Source of the DNA: Acidimicrobiia bacterium
Lineage (GTDB): Bacteria > Acidobacteriota > Terriglobia > Bryobacterales > Bryobacteraceae
NCBI GenBank assembly: GCA_016871315.1
Contig: VFZE01000053.1
Span: forward strand, 1 to 35,366
DNA: 35,366 nt
Reading direction: 5' to 3'
A program made the position numbers and the translations under genes. Under the pieces are notes generated by a model. It was not told the origin of the DNA. It saw only the letters and a list, made by a program, of their open reading frames with translations, and ran no database searches. Positions 17,557 to 25,878 of this stretch are shown here, piece after piece (positions within the stretch are counted from its first letter, which is position 1; every line of letters starts with the position of its first letter).

Positions 17557-20121
17557 ATGGCCACGCCGGCACCACAAGTGGAACCGAAGAGCCTGGAGGC
17601 ACAGGTGCTGGACATCGTCCGCGACATGCTCCTGGAGCAAGGCAAACGGGATCTCGCCGCCAAACTCACGCCGCAGTCCTCTTTCCAGCGCGACTTGGGC
17701 CTGGCGAGTCTCGATCTGGTGGAACTGGTTGTCCGCTGCGAATCCAAACTCGACATGGAGCTGCCCGACGAAATCGCCGAACAGGCCGATACGCCCGCCG
17801 GCTGGGTACGCGCCATTCAGCAGGGTAGCCAGGACGCGCGGGCGAAGTCCGTGTACCGCATCGTGCCGCCCAGCGGTGAAGCCATTCCGCTGCCCGAGAG
17901 GGCCGGCAACCTCGCCGAAGTGCTTCGTTGGCACGCCGAAGCCGCCCCCGGGCGCATTCACATCCATCTGATTGAGGAAGGCAGCGGGCGTGGGATCACT
18001 TGCGCGCAGCTGCTCGATGCCGCCGAAACCATCGCCCGCGGACTCATATCCAGGGGCCTCCGCCGCGACGATGCTGTCGCCCTGATGCTCCCCAACGGGG
18101 AAGAGTTCCTGCAGGCGTTCTTCGGCGTCATGCTGGCCGGCGGCGTTCCCGTTCCTGTCTATCCGCCCGCCGATCCATCGCGCATCGCGGAATATGTCGA
18201 GAGGCAATGTTCCATGCTCGCCGCGGCGGGCATTCGCCTGCTGATCAGTTTCGATGAAGCGCGGCCTGTCGCGCGCCTGCTGTCGGTGAACCTGCCGTCC
18301 CTGATCGGCGTAACGACCGTAGGGGCGCTCCGCCAACTCGGCCGGCGCGCATCCGGGAAACTGCCCGACCCGTCGGCCACCGCCCTCATCCAGTTCACCT
18401 CCGGGAGCACCGGTGAAGCCAAGGGCGTTGTGCTCACTCACGAAAGCCTCCTAGGCAACATTCGCGCTATCGGGCGACGCCTGGAAGTCCAGCCCACGGA
18501 CGCGGTAGTCAGCTGGCTGCCACTCGCGAGCGATATGGGCCTGGTGGGTTGCTGGCTGTTCAGCCTGTACCACGCCACTCCGCTGACTCTTCTGTCTCCG
18601 CTGGAGTTTGAACGGCGGCCGGAAAGCTGGCTGTGGGCCATACACGATTCCCGAGGCACTCTCTCCGCCGCGCCCAACTCCGCTTACGAGCACTGCGCGC
18701 GGCGGATTCCCCTGTGGACGCTGGAAGGGATCGACCTGTCCTGCTGGCGCGCGGCCGTCAATGCCGGCGAACCCGTCCAGCGCTCCACCGTCGAGCACTT
18801 CACGCGGCGCTTCTCCGGTTCCGGTTTCGGTGCCGAAAGCATGCTCCCCTGCTACGGCCTTGCCGAATCCTCCGTCGCGCTGGCCATTCCGGCTCCCGGC
18901 CGCGGCCCGCTTGTTGACGATGAGGGCTGCTATTCCGTCGGCCCGCCTTTACCCGGCCATGAAGTACGTCTCGAAGGAGACCGCCTGCTGTTCCGCGGCG
19001 CTTCGCGCTGCGCAGGCTACGTCGGCAGCCGCGGACTTGACGACTGGATCGACACCGGCGACTTGGCACGCATCGTCGATGGGGAGATCTATCTCACGGG
19101 CCGCTCGAAGGACGTCATTCTCAAACATGGCCGCCAGTTGGCGCCCCAGACTCTGGAGAACGCGGCCGCGGCGGTGGCCGGCGTTCGCCCCTGCTGCGTC
19201 ATCGCCATCGGGGTAGCCGATCCGGCAACTGGAACCGAAAAGCTCGTCCTCGTCGCCGAGAGTACCGCGTCCGGCGCCGACATGGCGCGTGTGCAGGCCG
19301 GCGTCGGCATCGCCGTCACGGATGCCTGCGGCTTGCAGCCAGATGAGGTCCTCCTTATTCCGCCCGGCACCCTTCCCAAAACCTCCAATGGCAAACTCCA
19401 GCGGCAGAAAGCCAGCCGGCTTTATCTTGCGGGCAAGCTCGGCGCCAACGGCCCACCGCCCGCGGTCCAGTTCACCGGCCTGCTGGCGAAGAACTCCGGC
19501 TCCCTGCTCCGCCGCGGTTTCATCGCCACTCTGACCGGTGGGGCACGCATTGTCAGAAACACTGCCGCCAGGCTCACGGCGCTAGTGACCGGGTGTGTTG
19601 TCCGCATCGCTGGGCCCGGGATCGTACCAGCTTCCTCGCGCCTCGTGCTCTGCATCCTGGGACGCCAGCCCAAACGCAAGGGCGAACTGCTGAGCGGCCC
19701 GGCCGTGGTCATGGCCAACCGATGCGGAAGGCTCGATCCGCTTACGCTGGCGGCGCTCGTGGATGGCAAGGTTGTCTTCTCCGGCGAGGAGGGGACGATG
19801 CACCTTCCGCCGCTCGCCTCGTTCCTCATCCGGCCCGCGATCGCCGCCTCGCAAGAAGAAATCGAAGAGGCGCTGCGCCGCAGCTCGGTCGTCATCCTTC
19901 TGCCCGACTCTCCCGTCGGCACCACCGCCGCACGATCCCGATACCGCTTGGCCGCACTCCATGCCGCGCTCAACACCGGCGCTCCGGTGATCCCCGTCGC
20001 TCTCCAGGAACTGCGCCGGCAGACGCTGGCGAAATCGGCCGGGCCGCTCACACCGGACGCCAGCCAGGCCACTGCTCTACGCGAGCAGGCAAGGGAGTCC
20101 TTGAGCCGCATCTATGGCTGA
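17557..20121 (+). CDS. ACP - fatty acyl-AMP ligase - degenerate PlsC fusion protein
   Basis: An 854-residue multidomain protein. Residues ~12-90 are an acyl carrier domain with the phosphopantetheine Ser51 in DLGLASLDLVEL. Residues ~118-625 are an AMP-forming fatty acid ligase: TSGSTGEAKG at 281-290, CYGLAES at 432-438, DTGD at 499-502 and catalytic Lys613 in NGKLQRQK. Residues ~670-854 resemble a PlsC acyltransferase, but motif I reads NRCGRLD (Arg722 where the catalytic His belongs, Asp727 kept) and motif III reads LPDSPVG instead of FPEG, so this domain is probably not a normal acyltransferase. The enzyme likely activates a fatty acid and loads it on its own carrier for the upstream reductase. 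Its stop overlaps the next start by 8 bases. It recalls the myxobacterial ether-lipid enzyme ElbD. Confidence 0.93.
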   Translation: MATPAPQVEPKSLEAQVLDIVRDMLLEQGKRDLAAKLTPQSSFQRDLGLASLDLVELVVRCESKLDMELPDEIAEQADTPAGWVRAIQQGSQDARAKSVYRIVPPSGEAIPLPERAGNLAEVLRWHAEAAPGRIHIHLIEEGSGRGITCAQLLDAAETIARGLISRGLRRDDAVALMLPNGEEFLQAFFGVMLAGGVPVPVYPPADPSRIAEYVERQCSMLAAAGIRLLISFDEARPVARLLSVNLPSLIGVTTVGALRQLGRRASGKLPDPSATALIQFTSGSTGEAKGVVLTHESLLGNIRAIGRRLEVQPTDAVVSWLPLASDMGLVGCWLFSLYHATPLTLLSPLEFERRPESWLWAIHDSRGTLSAAPNSAYEHCARRIPLWTLEGIDLSCWRAAVNAGEPVQRSTVEHFTRRFSGSGFGAESMLPCYGLAESSVALAIPAPGRGPLVDDEGCYSVGPPLPGHEVRLEGDRLLFRGASRCAGYVGSRGLDDWIDTGDLARIVDGEIYLTGRSKDVILKHGRQLAPQTLENAAAAVAGVRPCCVIAIGVADPATGTEKLVLVAESTASGADMARVQAGVGIAVTDACGLQPDEVLLIPPGTLPKTSNGKLQRQKASRLYLAGKLGANGPPPAVQFTGLLAKNSGSLLRRGFIATLTGGARIVRNTAARLTALVTGCVVRIAGPGIVPASSRLVLCILGRQPKRKGELLSGPAVVMANRCGRLDPLTLAALVDGKVVFSGEEGTMHLPPLASFLIRPAIAASQEEIEEALRRSSVVILLPDSPVGTTAARSRYRLAALHAALNTGAPVIPVALQELRRQTLAKSAGPLTPDASQATALREQARESLSRIYG

Positions 20122-20821
20122 CAAGGCGCCCTGCACGGGGTTGGCCTTCTACGATCTGGACGGTACGCTGGTCTCCAGCAACGTCGTCACGCAGTACGTC
20201 TGGTTTATGCGCAACCAGCCATCCCACTTGCGGGCGGCGTTCAAGCTCGGCAAGCTGATTCTTCTTGTGCCTTTCCTCATCGCGCTCGACTGGTATTCCC
20301 GGCACGTCTTCAACGTCGTCTTTTACCGCGAATACCGGGGTTTATCGGAATCCTGTCTACGCGCGAGCGCGCAGGCCATGTTCGACGCCATGATGCGCAA
20401 TGCGATTTACCCCGGCGCGAAAGAATTGGTCGAATCGGACCGCCGCGCGGGTTACCGCGCTGTGCTGGTAACCGGAAGCCTCGACTTTGCGGTTGAGCCG
20501 GTTGTCCGCTACCTGGGCTTTGACGAAGTCGTCGCCAACACGCTGGAGTGGGAAAACGGCGCCGCGACCGGAGCGCTGCGCCCGCCGATCATCGCTGGAG
20601 ATGAGAAAGTAAAAGCAATGCTCCGACTTTGCGGCAAGTATAATGTCGAGACGATGCAGTGCAAGGCCTATTCCGACTCGCTCTCGGATCTGCCGATGCT
20701 CGAAGCGGTCGGCCAACCCGCCGCCGCCAACCCGGACTCGCGCCTCCGGCGGATCGCCTCCGCCAGGGGCTGGCCCGTCCTCAACCTGAAGGAAGCGACC
20801 CATGTCCACCATTCCGACTGA
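20114..20821 (+). CDS. HAD-IB family phosphatase (SerB-like)
   Basis: A 235-residue haloacid-dehalogenase phosphatase. Motif I DLDGT with nucleophile Asp14 and Asp16, motif II VTGSLDF (~residue 120), Lys in GDEKVKAM, and motif III SDSLSDLPML (~195) are all present. The cap insertion holds a hydrophobic stretch (LILLVPFLIALDW), common in HAD-IB members that act near membranes. It overlaps the ACP-FAAL gene by 8 bases and the LarA-like gene by 20, so it is translationally coupled on both sides. In this lipid locus it could remove phosphate from a glycerol-phosphate or lysophospholipid-type intermediate; the substrate is inferred only. Confidence 0.9.
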   Translation: MADKAPCTGLAFYDLDGTLVSSNVVTQYVWFMRNQPSHLRAAFKLGKLILLVPFLIALDWYSRHVFNVVFYREYRGLSESCLRASAQAMFDAMMRNAIYPGAKELVESDRRAGYRAVLVTGSLDFAVEPVVRYLGFDEVVANTLEWENGAATGALRPPIIAGDEKVKAMLRLCGKYNVETMQCKAYSDSLSDLPMLEAVGQPAAANPDSRLRRIASARGWPVLNLKEATHVHHSD

Positions 20822-22496
20822 ACCCGTAGCCGTACCCAGGCAGCGTAAGTTCGAGTTTCCCGAGCCCGGGCCGAACACCGTCGGCCGCCTGGCCGACGTC
20901 TCCCACGAGGACTGCATCCACTATCTGGAGGCCGATTCCGCGCCCCGGCTGCTGTGGAACGGAGAGGATCTCATGCGCGTGAAACTGCCCGCCGGCACAC
21001 GCATGATCTACCCGAAACCCACTATAGCCGGCCTGAGGGACCGCGCTCGCGCGATCCGCCACGCGTTGTCGTATCCGGAAGGCATGGAGCCTCTCGCGGC
21101 CCAACTCAAGCCTGGAATGCGCGTCACCATCGCCATCGACGATGTCTCCCTCACTCTGCCGCGGATGAAGCGGCCGGACCTGCGCGAATCGGTCCTTTCG
21201 ATCGTCTTGGAGATGCTCGCCGCCCATGGCGTCACCGACGTCCATATCATCATCGCCACCAGCTTCCACCGGCGGATGACCACGGGTGAAATCGAGCATT
21301 GCGTCGGCAGCCGCATTTTCCACACCTATTACCCGAACCAACTCTACAACCATGACGGCGAAGATCCGGAAGGGATGGTCGAGCTTGGCAGAACAGCTAT
21401 CGGTGAGCGCGTCCGCATCAACCGGCGCGCGGCCGAATCGGACCTGCTCATCTACGTCAACATCAACCTGGTCCCGATGGATGGCGGCGCGAAGAGCGTC
21501 AGCGTCGGGTTGTGCGACTACCCAACGCTTCAGGCTCACCACACACCGCAGACGATCCTGGAATGCGATTCCTATTTTGACCACCGGCGCTCCGCGCTGA
21601 CGCATTCCTGTAACCGGATCATGGAGGTGATCAGCCGGCATCTGAAGACGTTCCACATCGAAACCGTGGTCAACAACGCGATGTTCGATCCGAAGATGGC
21701 CTTCTTTGTGAAGAACGAGGACCGCTGGAACGCCGCCGACAAGATCAGCTATAAGGCGGCGCAGGCGGGCCTCGGCATGCTGTCGCGCTCGATGAAGCGG
21801 AAGGTGTTGTTCGCGTTCCCTGCTTTCTATGAGCTGATCGCGGTTCATGCCGGCGCCACCCATCCTGTGCACGACAAGACCGTTGAATACTGCTACGCGC
21901 AGTACTCGGTGCCGGTGGAAGGCCAGTCCGACGTGGTCATCTTCGGCGTCCCGTTCATCTCGCCCTACAACGTGAACTCCATCTTGAACCCGCTGCTGGT
22001 GCGCGTCCTCGGGCTCGGGTACTTCTTCAACATGTACCGCGGCATGCCGCTGGTCAAAAAGAACGGGGTGATGATTCTCACGCACCCGCTCTATGACGAA
22101 TGGGATCCCATCCATCACCCCAGCTATATTGAATTCTTCCATCGCATTCTTCCCGAAACGCGCGACTCGGTGAAGCTCCAGCACAAATACGAAGCGGAGT
22201 TCGCCCATAACCCCGATTACCGGCACATGTACCGGACCGGCAACGCCTATCACGGCGTTCATCCCTTCTACATGTGGTACTGGGGGGAGAATGGGCAGGC
22301 CCATGTCGGCAAGGTGATCGTGGTGGGCGCAGAGGACAAGCGCGTCGCCGACATCCTGGGCTGGGACGTTGCGGCCACGATGGATGAGGCTCTCGAAATG
22401 GCTAAGTCGCACGTCGGGCGTACACCGAGGGTCACGCACCTTCACATTCCCCCAATTCAGATGGTGGACGTGTTTGGCACTCCGGAGGCCGTTTAG
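20802..22496 (+). CDS. LarA-like (lactate racemase family, DUF2088) protein
   Basis: A 564-residue protein whose first ~260 residues match the LarA family, which uses a nickel-pincer nucleotide for racemisation or hydride-shift isomerisation of hydroxy acids. Seen: VTIAIDD at ~108-114, ATSFHRRMT at 152-160 (His156), HDGEDPEGMVELG at 184-196, INRRAAESDLLI at 206-217 and GGAKSVSVG at 228-236 with Lys231 at the position that holds the cofactor, followed by HH at 246-247. The protein is longer than LarA (usually a little over 400 residues) with an aromatic, His-rich C-terminal half. It is embedded between the HAD phosphatase (20-base overlap) and an extended SDR (6 bases), so it belongs to the lipid operon. 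The reaction is unknown. Confidence 0.8.
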   Translation: MSTIPTEPVAVPRQRKFEFPEPGPNTVGRLADVSHEDCIHYLEADSAPRLLWNGEDLMRVKLPAGTRMIYPKPTIAGLRDRARAIRHALSYPEGMEPLAAQLKPGMRVTIAIDDVSLTLPRMKRPDLRESVLSIVLEMLAAHGVTDVHIIIATSFHRRMTTGEIEHCVGSRIFHTYYPNQLYNHDGEDPEGMVELGRTAIGERVRINRRAAESDLLIYVNINLVPMDGGAKSVSVGLCDYPTLQAHHTPQTILECDSYFDHRRSALTHSCNRIMEVISRHLKTFHIETVVNNAMFDPKMAFFVKNEDRWNAADKISYKAAQAGLGMLSRSMKRKVLFAFPAFYELIAVHAGATHPVHDKTVEYCYAQYSVPVEGQSDVVIFGVPFISPYNVNSILNPLLVRVLGLGYFFNMYRGMPLVKKNGVMILTHPLYDEWDPIHHPSYIEFFHRILPETRDSVKLQHKYEAEFAHNPDYRHMYRTGNAYHGVHPFYMWYWGENGQAHVGKVIVVGAEDKRVADILGWDVAATMDEALEMAKSHVGRTPRVTHLHIPPIQMVDVFGTPEAV

Positions 22497-22502
22497 CCGC
22501 GA

Positions 22503-23489
22503 ATGAAGCCCATCCTCATCACGGGAGCCACGGGGTTCCTCGGTAAACATCTGATCGATCAATTGAAGCGCGAAGGGGAAGGTCCGGTGCGCGTGCTCTG
22601 CCGCGGCGCGCCGGTATGGGACGAGGACCCCGCCATCGAAGTCGTGCGTGGCGACATCACTTCACCGGATGACGTCGACCGCGCGATGGCCGGAACGCGC
22701 GCCGTGTATCACCTGGCCGGAATCGTGTCGCGGGACCCCAAGGACAACATCCTTCTTTACCGTGTGCACGTCGGAGGCACGCGCAACGTTTGCGAGGCTG
22801 CGAAGAAGCATCAGCCGGAGCGCGTCGTCGTCGCCAGCAGCTCCGGCACGATCGCCGTGAGCCACGAGCCTGTCATTCACGATGAAACGGCCGGCTACAA
22901 ACACGAAGTGGTCGGCCATTGGGCCTATTACTTAAGCAAGATTTACGCCGAGAAAGCCGCGCTTGAATACTTCCAGCGGGATAAACTGCCCATCGTTGTC
23001 GTCAACCCTGCGCTGCTGCTTGGCCCCGGTGACGGCCGCAACTCCTCCACCGGCGATCTGGCTATGTTCCTGGACGGCCAGATCATGTCGATGCCGCTTG
23101 GAGGGATGAGCTTCGTAGACGCCCGCGACTGCGCCGCCGGGGTGATCGGCGCCATGCGCCGCGGCCGCCTCGGCGAACGTTATCTGCTGGGGGGCCCGAA
23201 TTGGACGTTCCGGCGCATCGTGAATCACGTCGCGGAAATTTCCGGCCTGCGCCCGCCGATTCTGGAAATCTCCGTTGGAGCATCGCTCGCCATGGCTCCT
23301 CTGTTGCGGCGCGTGATGCCGCTGGTGGGCCGCAAGTTCGAGCTTGACGACGCCACCATTAAGATGTCGTCCATGTTCTGGCATTGCTCCAGCGCCAAGG
23401 CCGAATCCGAGCTGGGCTTCCGCATCCGCGATCCGCTGGAAACGCTACGGGCGACCGTGGAAGATCTGCGCGCCCGGCGCGCCGCATGA
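22503..23489 (+). CDS. Extended SDR, NAD-dependent epimerase/reductase
   Basis: A 328-residue Rossmann-fold protein. TGATGFLGKH at 7-16 binds NAD(P); ASSSGT at 111-116 and Tyr142-xxx-Lys146 in AYYLSK form the catalytic set. It resembles dihydroflavonol-reductase/3-beta-hydroxysteroid-dehydrogenase/HpnA-like members more than sugar epimerases; a hydrophobic stretch (MAPLLRRVMPLVG) lies near residue 265. It starts 6 bases after the LarA-like gene, and its TGA overlaps the start of the lipid-kinase gene (ATGA). A keto-reduction or hydroxy-oxidation of a lipid intermediate is plausible, perhaps paired with the LarA-like isomerase; this is inference. Confidence 0.87.
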   Translation: MKPILITGATGFLGKHLIDQLKREGEGPVRVLCRGAPVWDEDPAIEVVRGDITSPDDVDRAMAGTRAVYHLAGIVSRDPKDNILLYRVHVGGTRNVCEAAKKHQPERVVVASSSGTIAVSHEPVIHDETAGYKHEVVGHWAYYLSKIYAEKAALEYFQRDKLPIVVVNPALLLGPGDGRNSSTGDLAMFLDGQIMSMPLGGMSFVDARDCAAGVIGAMRRGRLGERYLLGGPNWTFRRIVNHVAEISGLRPPILEISVGASLAMAPLLRRVMPLVGRKFELDDATIKMSSMFWHCSSAKAESELGFRIRDPLETLRATVEDLRARRAA

Positions 23490-24394
23490 AAACCGCCGCC
23501 ATCGTCAATCCGCGCTCGGCCAGCGGCAAGACGGCCCGCCGCTGGCCGGCGATTGCCGCACGTCTAGGCAATCTGGAAGTCCGTTTTACGGATTGCGCCG
23601 GCCACGCCACTCACCTCGCGCGACAGCTCCTGGAGGAAGGCTACCATCGCATCATCGCCGCCGGCGGCGACGGAACGATCAACGAAGTCGTCAACGGCTT
23701 CCTAGACCAGGACAAACCCGTCAACCCCGATGCCGTCCTCGCCATCCTCCCGATGGGCACGGGCGGCGACTTCCAGCGCAGTCTCGGCATCGCCAACATC
23801 GAGGAGGCCTTCACGGCCATCGAGAAGGGCGCCGTGGAACGCATCGACGCGGGCAAGGTCAGCTACCTCGGCCACGACGGCAAACCCGGCTCGCGCTACT
23901 TCGCCAACCTTGTCAGCTTCGGCATGGGCGGTGAAGTCGCCCTCGCCTCCAAGAACTGGCTGAGCCAGACGAGCGGCAAAGCTGCCTTTATCTGGGCCAC
24001 GCTCGAAGTCTTCTTCCGTTACCAGCCCAAAACGGTCGAACTCGTACTTGACGGTGCAGCTCCCACCACACACACCATCACCAACATCGCCATCGGCAAC
24101 GGCCGATACCACGGCGGCGGCATGCACGTCTGCCCGCGCGCACAGATGGACGACGGTCTGTTGGAGGTCACCGTCATCGATCAGCTGGGCATGTTTGTTC
24201 TTGCCAAAGATTTGCCGGTGCTCTACTCGGAAAACCTCTACGTCCACCCGAAGACCCATCACTTCCGCGCCCGCCACGTCATCGCCCGCTCGCACGAAAA
24301 AGTCTCCATCGAAGTCGATGGCGAAGCCCTCGGCATGCTTCCCCTGGAACTCACCCTCATCCCCTCCTGCCTCGAGGTGGTTCATTTCAGATAA
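23486..24394 (+). CDS. Diacylglycerol-kinase-family lipid kinase (YegS/DgkB-like)
   Basis: A 302-residue kinase of the DAGK catalytic family. Nucleotide-binding GGDGTINEVVNGF at 60-72, LPMGTGGDFQRSLGI at ~90 (the GTxxD block), and a C-terminal IEVDGEALG that binds back to the first lobe. The ATG at 23486 is used; it overlaps the preceding stop as ATGA. The longer open frame upstream is out-of-frame SDR sequence. The family phosphorylates diacylglycerol, sphingoid bases or similar lipid alcohols. As the last of six coupled genes it could phosphorylate the alkyl/acyl glycerol product for headgroup attachment. Confidence 0.92.
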   Translation: MKTAAIVNPRSASGKTARRWPAIAARLGNLEVRFTDCAGHATHLARQLLEEGYHRIIAAGGDGTINEVVNGFLDQDKPVNPDAVLAILPMGTGGDFQRSLGIANIEEAFTAIEKGAVERIDAGKVSYLGHDGKPGSRYFANLVSFGMGGEVALASKNWLSQTSGKAAFIWATLEVFFRYQPKTVELVLDGAAPTTHTITNIAIGNGRYHGGGMHVCPRAQMDDGLLEVTVIDQLGMFVLAKDLPVLYSENLYVHPKTHHFRARHVIARSHEKVSIEVDGEALGMLPLELTLIPSCLEVVHFR

Positions 24395-24403
24395 ACTGCC
24401 CTC

Positions 24404-25324
24404 ATGCCGGGAATAAAATTCCACATCCTCGTCATCGGAGACTCCGTTCCCTGGGGTCAGGGCCTGAAGGAAGGCGTTAAGCACCACGCGCTTGTGAAGG
24501 AATGGATCCTCAAGTTCCACCCCAACTTCACCGTCACCCATGAAATGCTTGCCCACTCCGGCGCCGTGATCGGCGTCAACGCCCCCACAGGCCAGCCGTT
24601 CCTGGATGGTGAAGTCCCCGCTGCATTCCCTTCCATCCTCGATCAGGCCGACCGTTTCCAGTCCGACCCCGCCCAAACCGACCTTGTCATCGTCAACGGC
24701 GGCATCAACGACGTCGACATCCGCCGCATCTTCAACCCCTTCACGAAGCCCGGCCAGATCTCCTCGCTGACCCGCCAGCACTGCTTCGTGGATCTGAAGG
24801 TTCTTCTTCACGAGCTTCACGCCCGCTTCCCCAACCCTAAAACCCGCTTCCTCGTCTGCTCCTATCACCTCGTCCTGAGCCGCGAAAGCGATGCTCTCCG
24901 CATCCCTACCTTCTGCGCCGTGTTCGGCATCGACCTTGCCAACTCCTTGCTCTCGCTCAACCCCGCCGCCCGGGTGATCGCAAACGCCATTCAGTTCTGG
25001 ACCGAATCAAATCCCCTCATCGCCGACGCCGTCGATCAGGTCAATGCGGAAACAAGCTCCAAGCGCTTCCACCTCGTCAAGCCGCCGTTCACAGCCGGAA
25101 ACGCCGCCTTCACCAAAGACCCCTGGGTCTATGGAATCAAGCTCAACCTGCAGCCTCAGGATGAAGTCATCGCCGAACGCAGGCAAGTCTGCATCCGCGA
25201 TGAGCCGGACTTTCTCGATCGCGAACTCTGCTTCCGCGCCTCCGCCGGCCACCCCAACCCCAAGGGCGCCGGCGCTTTTTTTCGAGCCACCTTCCCCATC
25301 CTCAAGCGAGAATTCGGCCTCTAA
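24404..25324 (+). CDS. SGNH/GDSL-like hydrolase
   Basis: A 306-residue predicted esterase/lipase-fold protein. Block I is VIGDSVPWGQG with nucleophile Ser14; NGGINDVD near residue 103 supplies the Gly and Asn of blocks II/III; a C-terminal ASAGHPNPKG supplies the catalytic His (the usual DxxH Asp is replaced by a different arrangement, FRASAGH, so the triad is not certain). No signal peptide is visible. It starts 9 bases after the lipid kinase and may be transcribed with it. No strong ribosome site precedes it. The substrate is unknown; a lipid ester would fit the neighbourhood. Confidence 0.75.
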   Translation: MPGIKFHILVIGDSVPWGQGLKEGVKHHALVKEWILKFHPNFTVTHEMLAHSGAVIGVNAPTGQPFLDGEVPAAFPSILDQADRFQSDPAQTDLVIVNGGINDVDIRRIFNPFTKPGQISSLTRQHCFVDLKVLLHELHARFPNPKTRFLVCSYHLVLSRESDALRIPTFCAVFGIDLANSLLSLNPAARVIANAIQFWTESNPLIADAVDQVNAETSSKRFHLVKPPFTAGNAAFTKDPWVYGIKLNLQPQDEVIAERRQVCIRDEPDFLDRELCFRASAGHPNPKGAGAFFRATFPILKREFGL

Positions 25325-25325
25325 C

Positions 25326-25339
25326 GCCGCCGAGGCGGC
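25326..25339 (+). terminator. GC-rich hairpin after the SGNH gene, possible terminator
   Basis: Two bases after the TAA stop lies GCCGCC-GA-GGCGGC, a perfect inverted repeat best drawn as five pairs closing a CGAG loop. No T-run follows (CCGAGAAAAG), so it would be an unusual terminator; it may instead protect the 3' end of the transcript or pause polymerase before the next gene. Confidence 0.3.
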
Positions 25340-25368
25340 CCGAGAAAAGCTCAGCTATCCTAGTTGGG

Positions 25369-25878
25369 ATGGAAGACCTTCGCTATCCCGCCGGCAAATT
25401 CACTCCTCCAGCCGCTTCTACCGCGGCGGACCGCAACGCGCAGATAGAGGGTATTGCAGGCGCCCCCGCCGGCTTCCGCCAGGCGATCCAGGAACTGCCG
25501 GAAGGCGGTCTGGACAAACCGTACCGCCCCGGCGGCTGGACCGCCCGCCAGGTAGTGCATCACGTTGCGGATAGCCACATGAACAGCTATGTGCGTTTCC
25601 GCCTCGCCCTGACCGAGGAGACGCCCACGATCAAACCTTACGAGGAAAGCCGCTGGGCGGAGCTCGAAGACGCCCGCAGCGCGCCGGCGGAAATCTCCCT
25701 TCAACTCCTGGATGCCTTGCACGACCGTTGGGTACGGCTGCTGCGCAGCTTGAGTGACCGGGATTTTCAGCGCAAGCTTCGCCACCCGGAAATGGGCGAG
25801 ATCACGCTCGAATACATGCTTGCCCTATATGACTGGCACTGCCGCCATCACACCGCGCACATCCGCTTGATCAAATGA
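25369..25878 (+). CDS. YfiT/DinB-like putative metal-dependent protein
   Basis: A 169-residue four-helix-bundle protein of the DinB/YfiT superfamily, which includes thiol S-transferases. The signature PGGWTARQVVHHVADSHMNSY at ~62-82 holds the first metal His; the C-terminal DWHCRHHTAHI provides the other histidines. Metal (often zinc or nickel) and thiol substrate cannot be assigned. The ATG at 25369 follows GGG only two bases upstream, so the ribosome site is poor. Its TGA overlaps the start of the following membrane-protein gene by 4 bases (ATGA). Confidence 0.85.
   Translation: MEDLRYPAGKFTPPAASTAADRNAQIEGIAGAPAGFRQAIQELPEGGLDKPYRPGGWTARQVVHHVADSHMNSYVRFRLALTEETPTIKPYEESRWAELEDARSAPAEISLQLLDALHDRWVRLLRSLSDRDFQRKLRHPEMGEITLEYMLALYDWHCRHHTAHIRLIK

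Noticed and set aside
20781-22562. 593-codon open frame antisense to the LarA-like gene
   Set aside because: High GC and strong third-position bias create long antisense frames; the product has no recognisable domain and the sense gene is clearly conserved and coupled to its neighbours. The same holds for the long antisense frames at 10489-12075 (+) and 29482-30864 (+).
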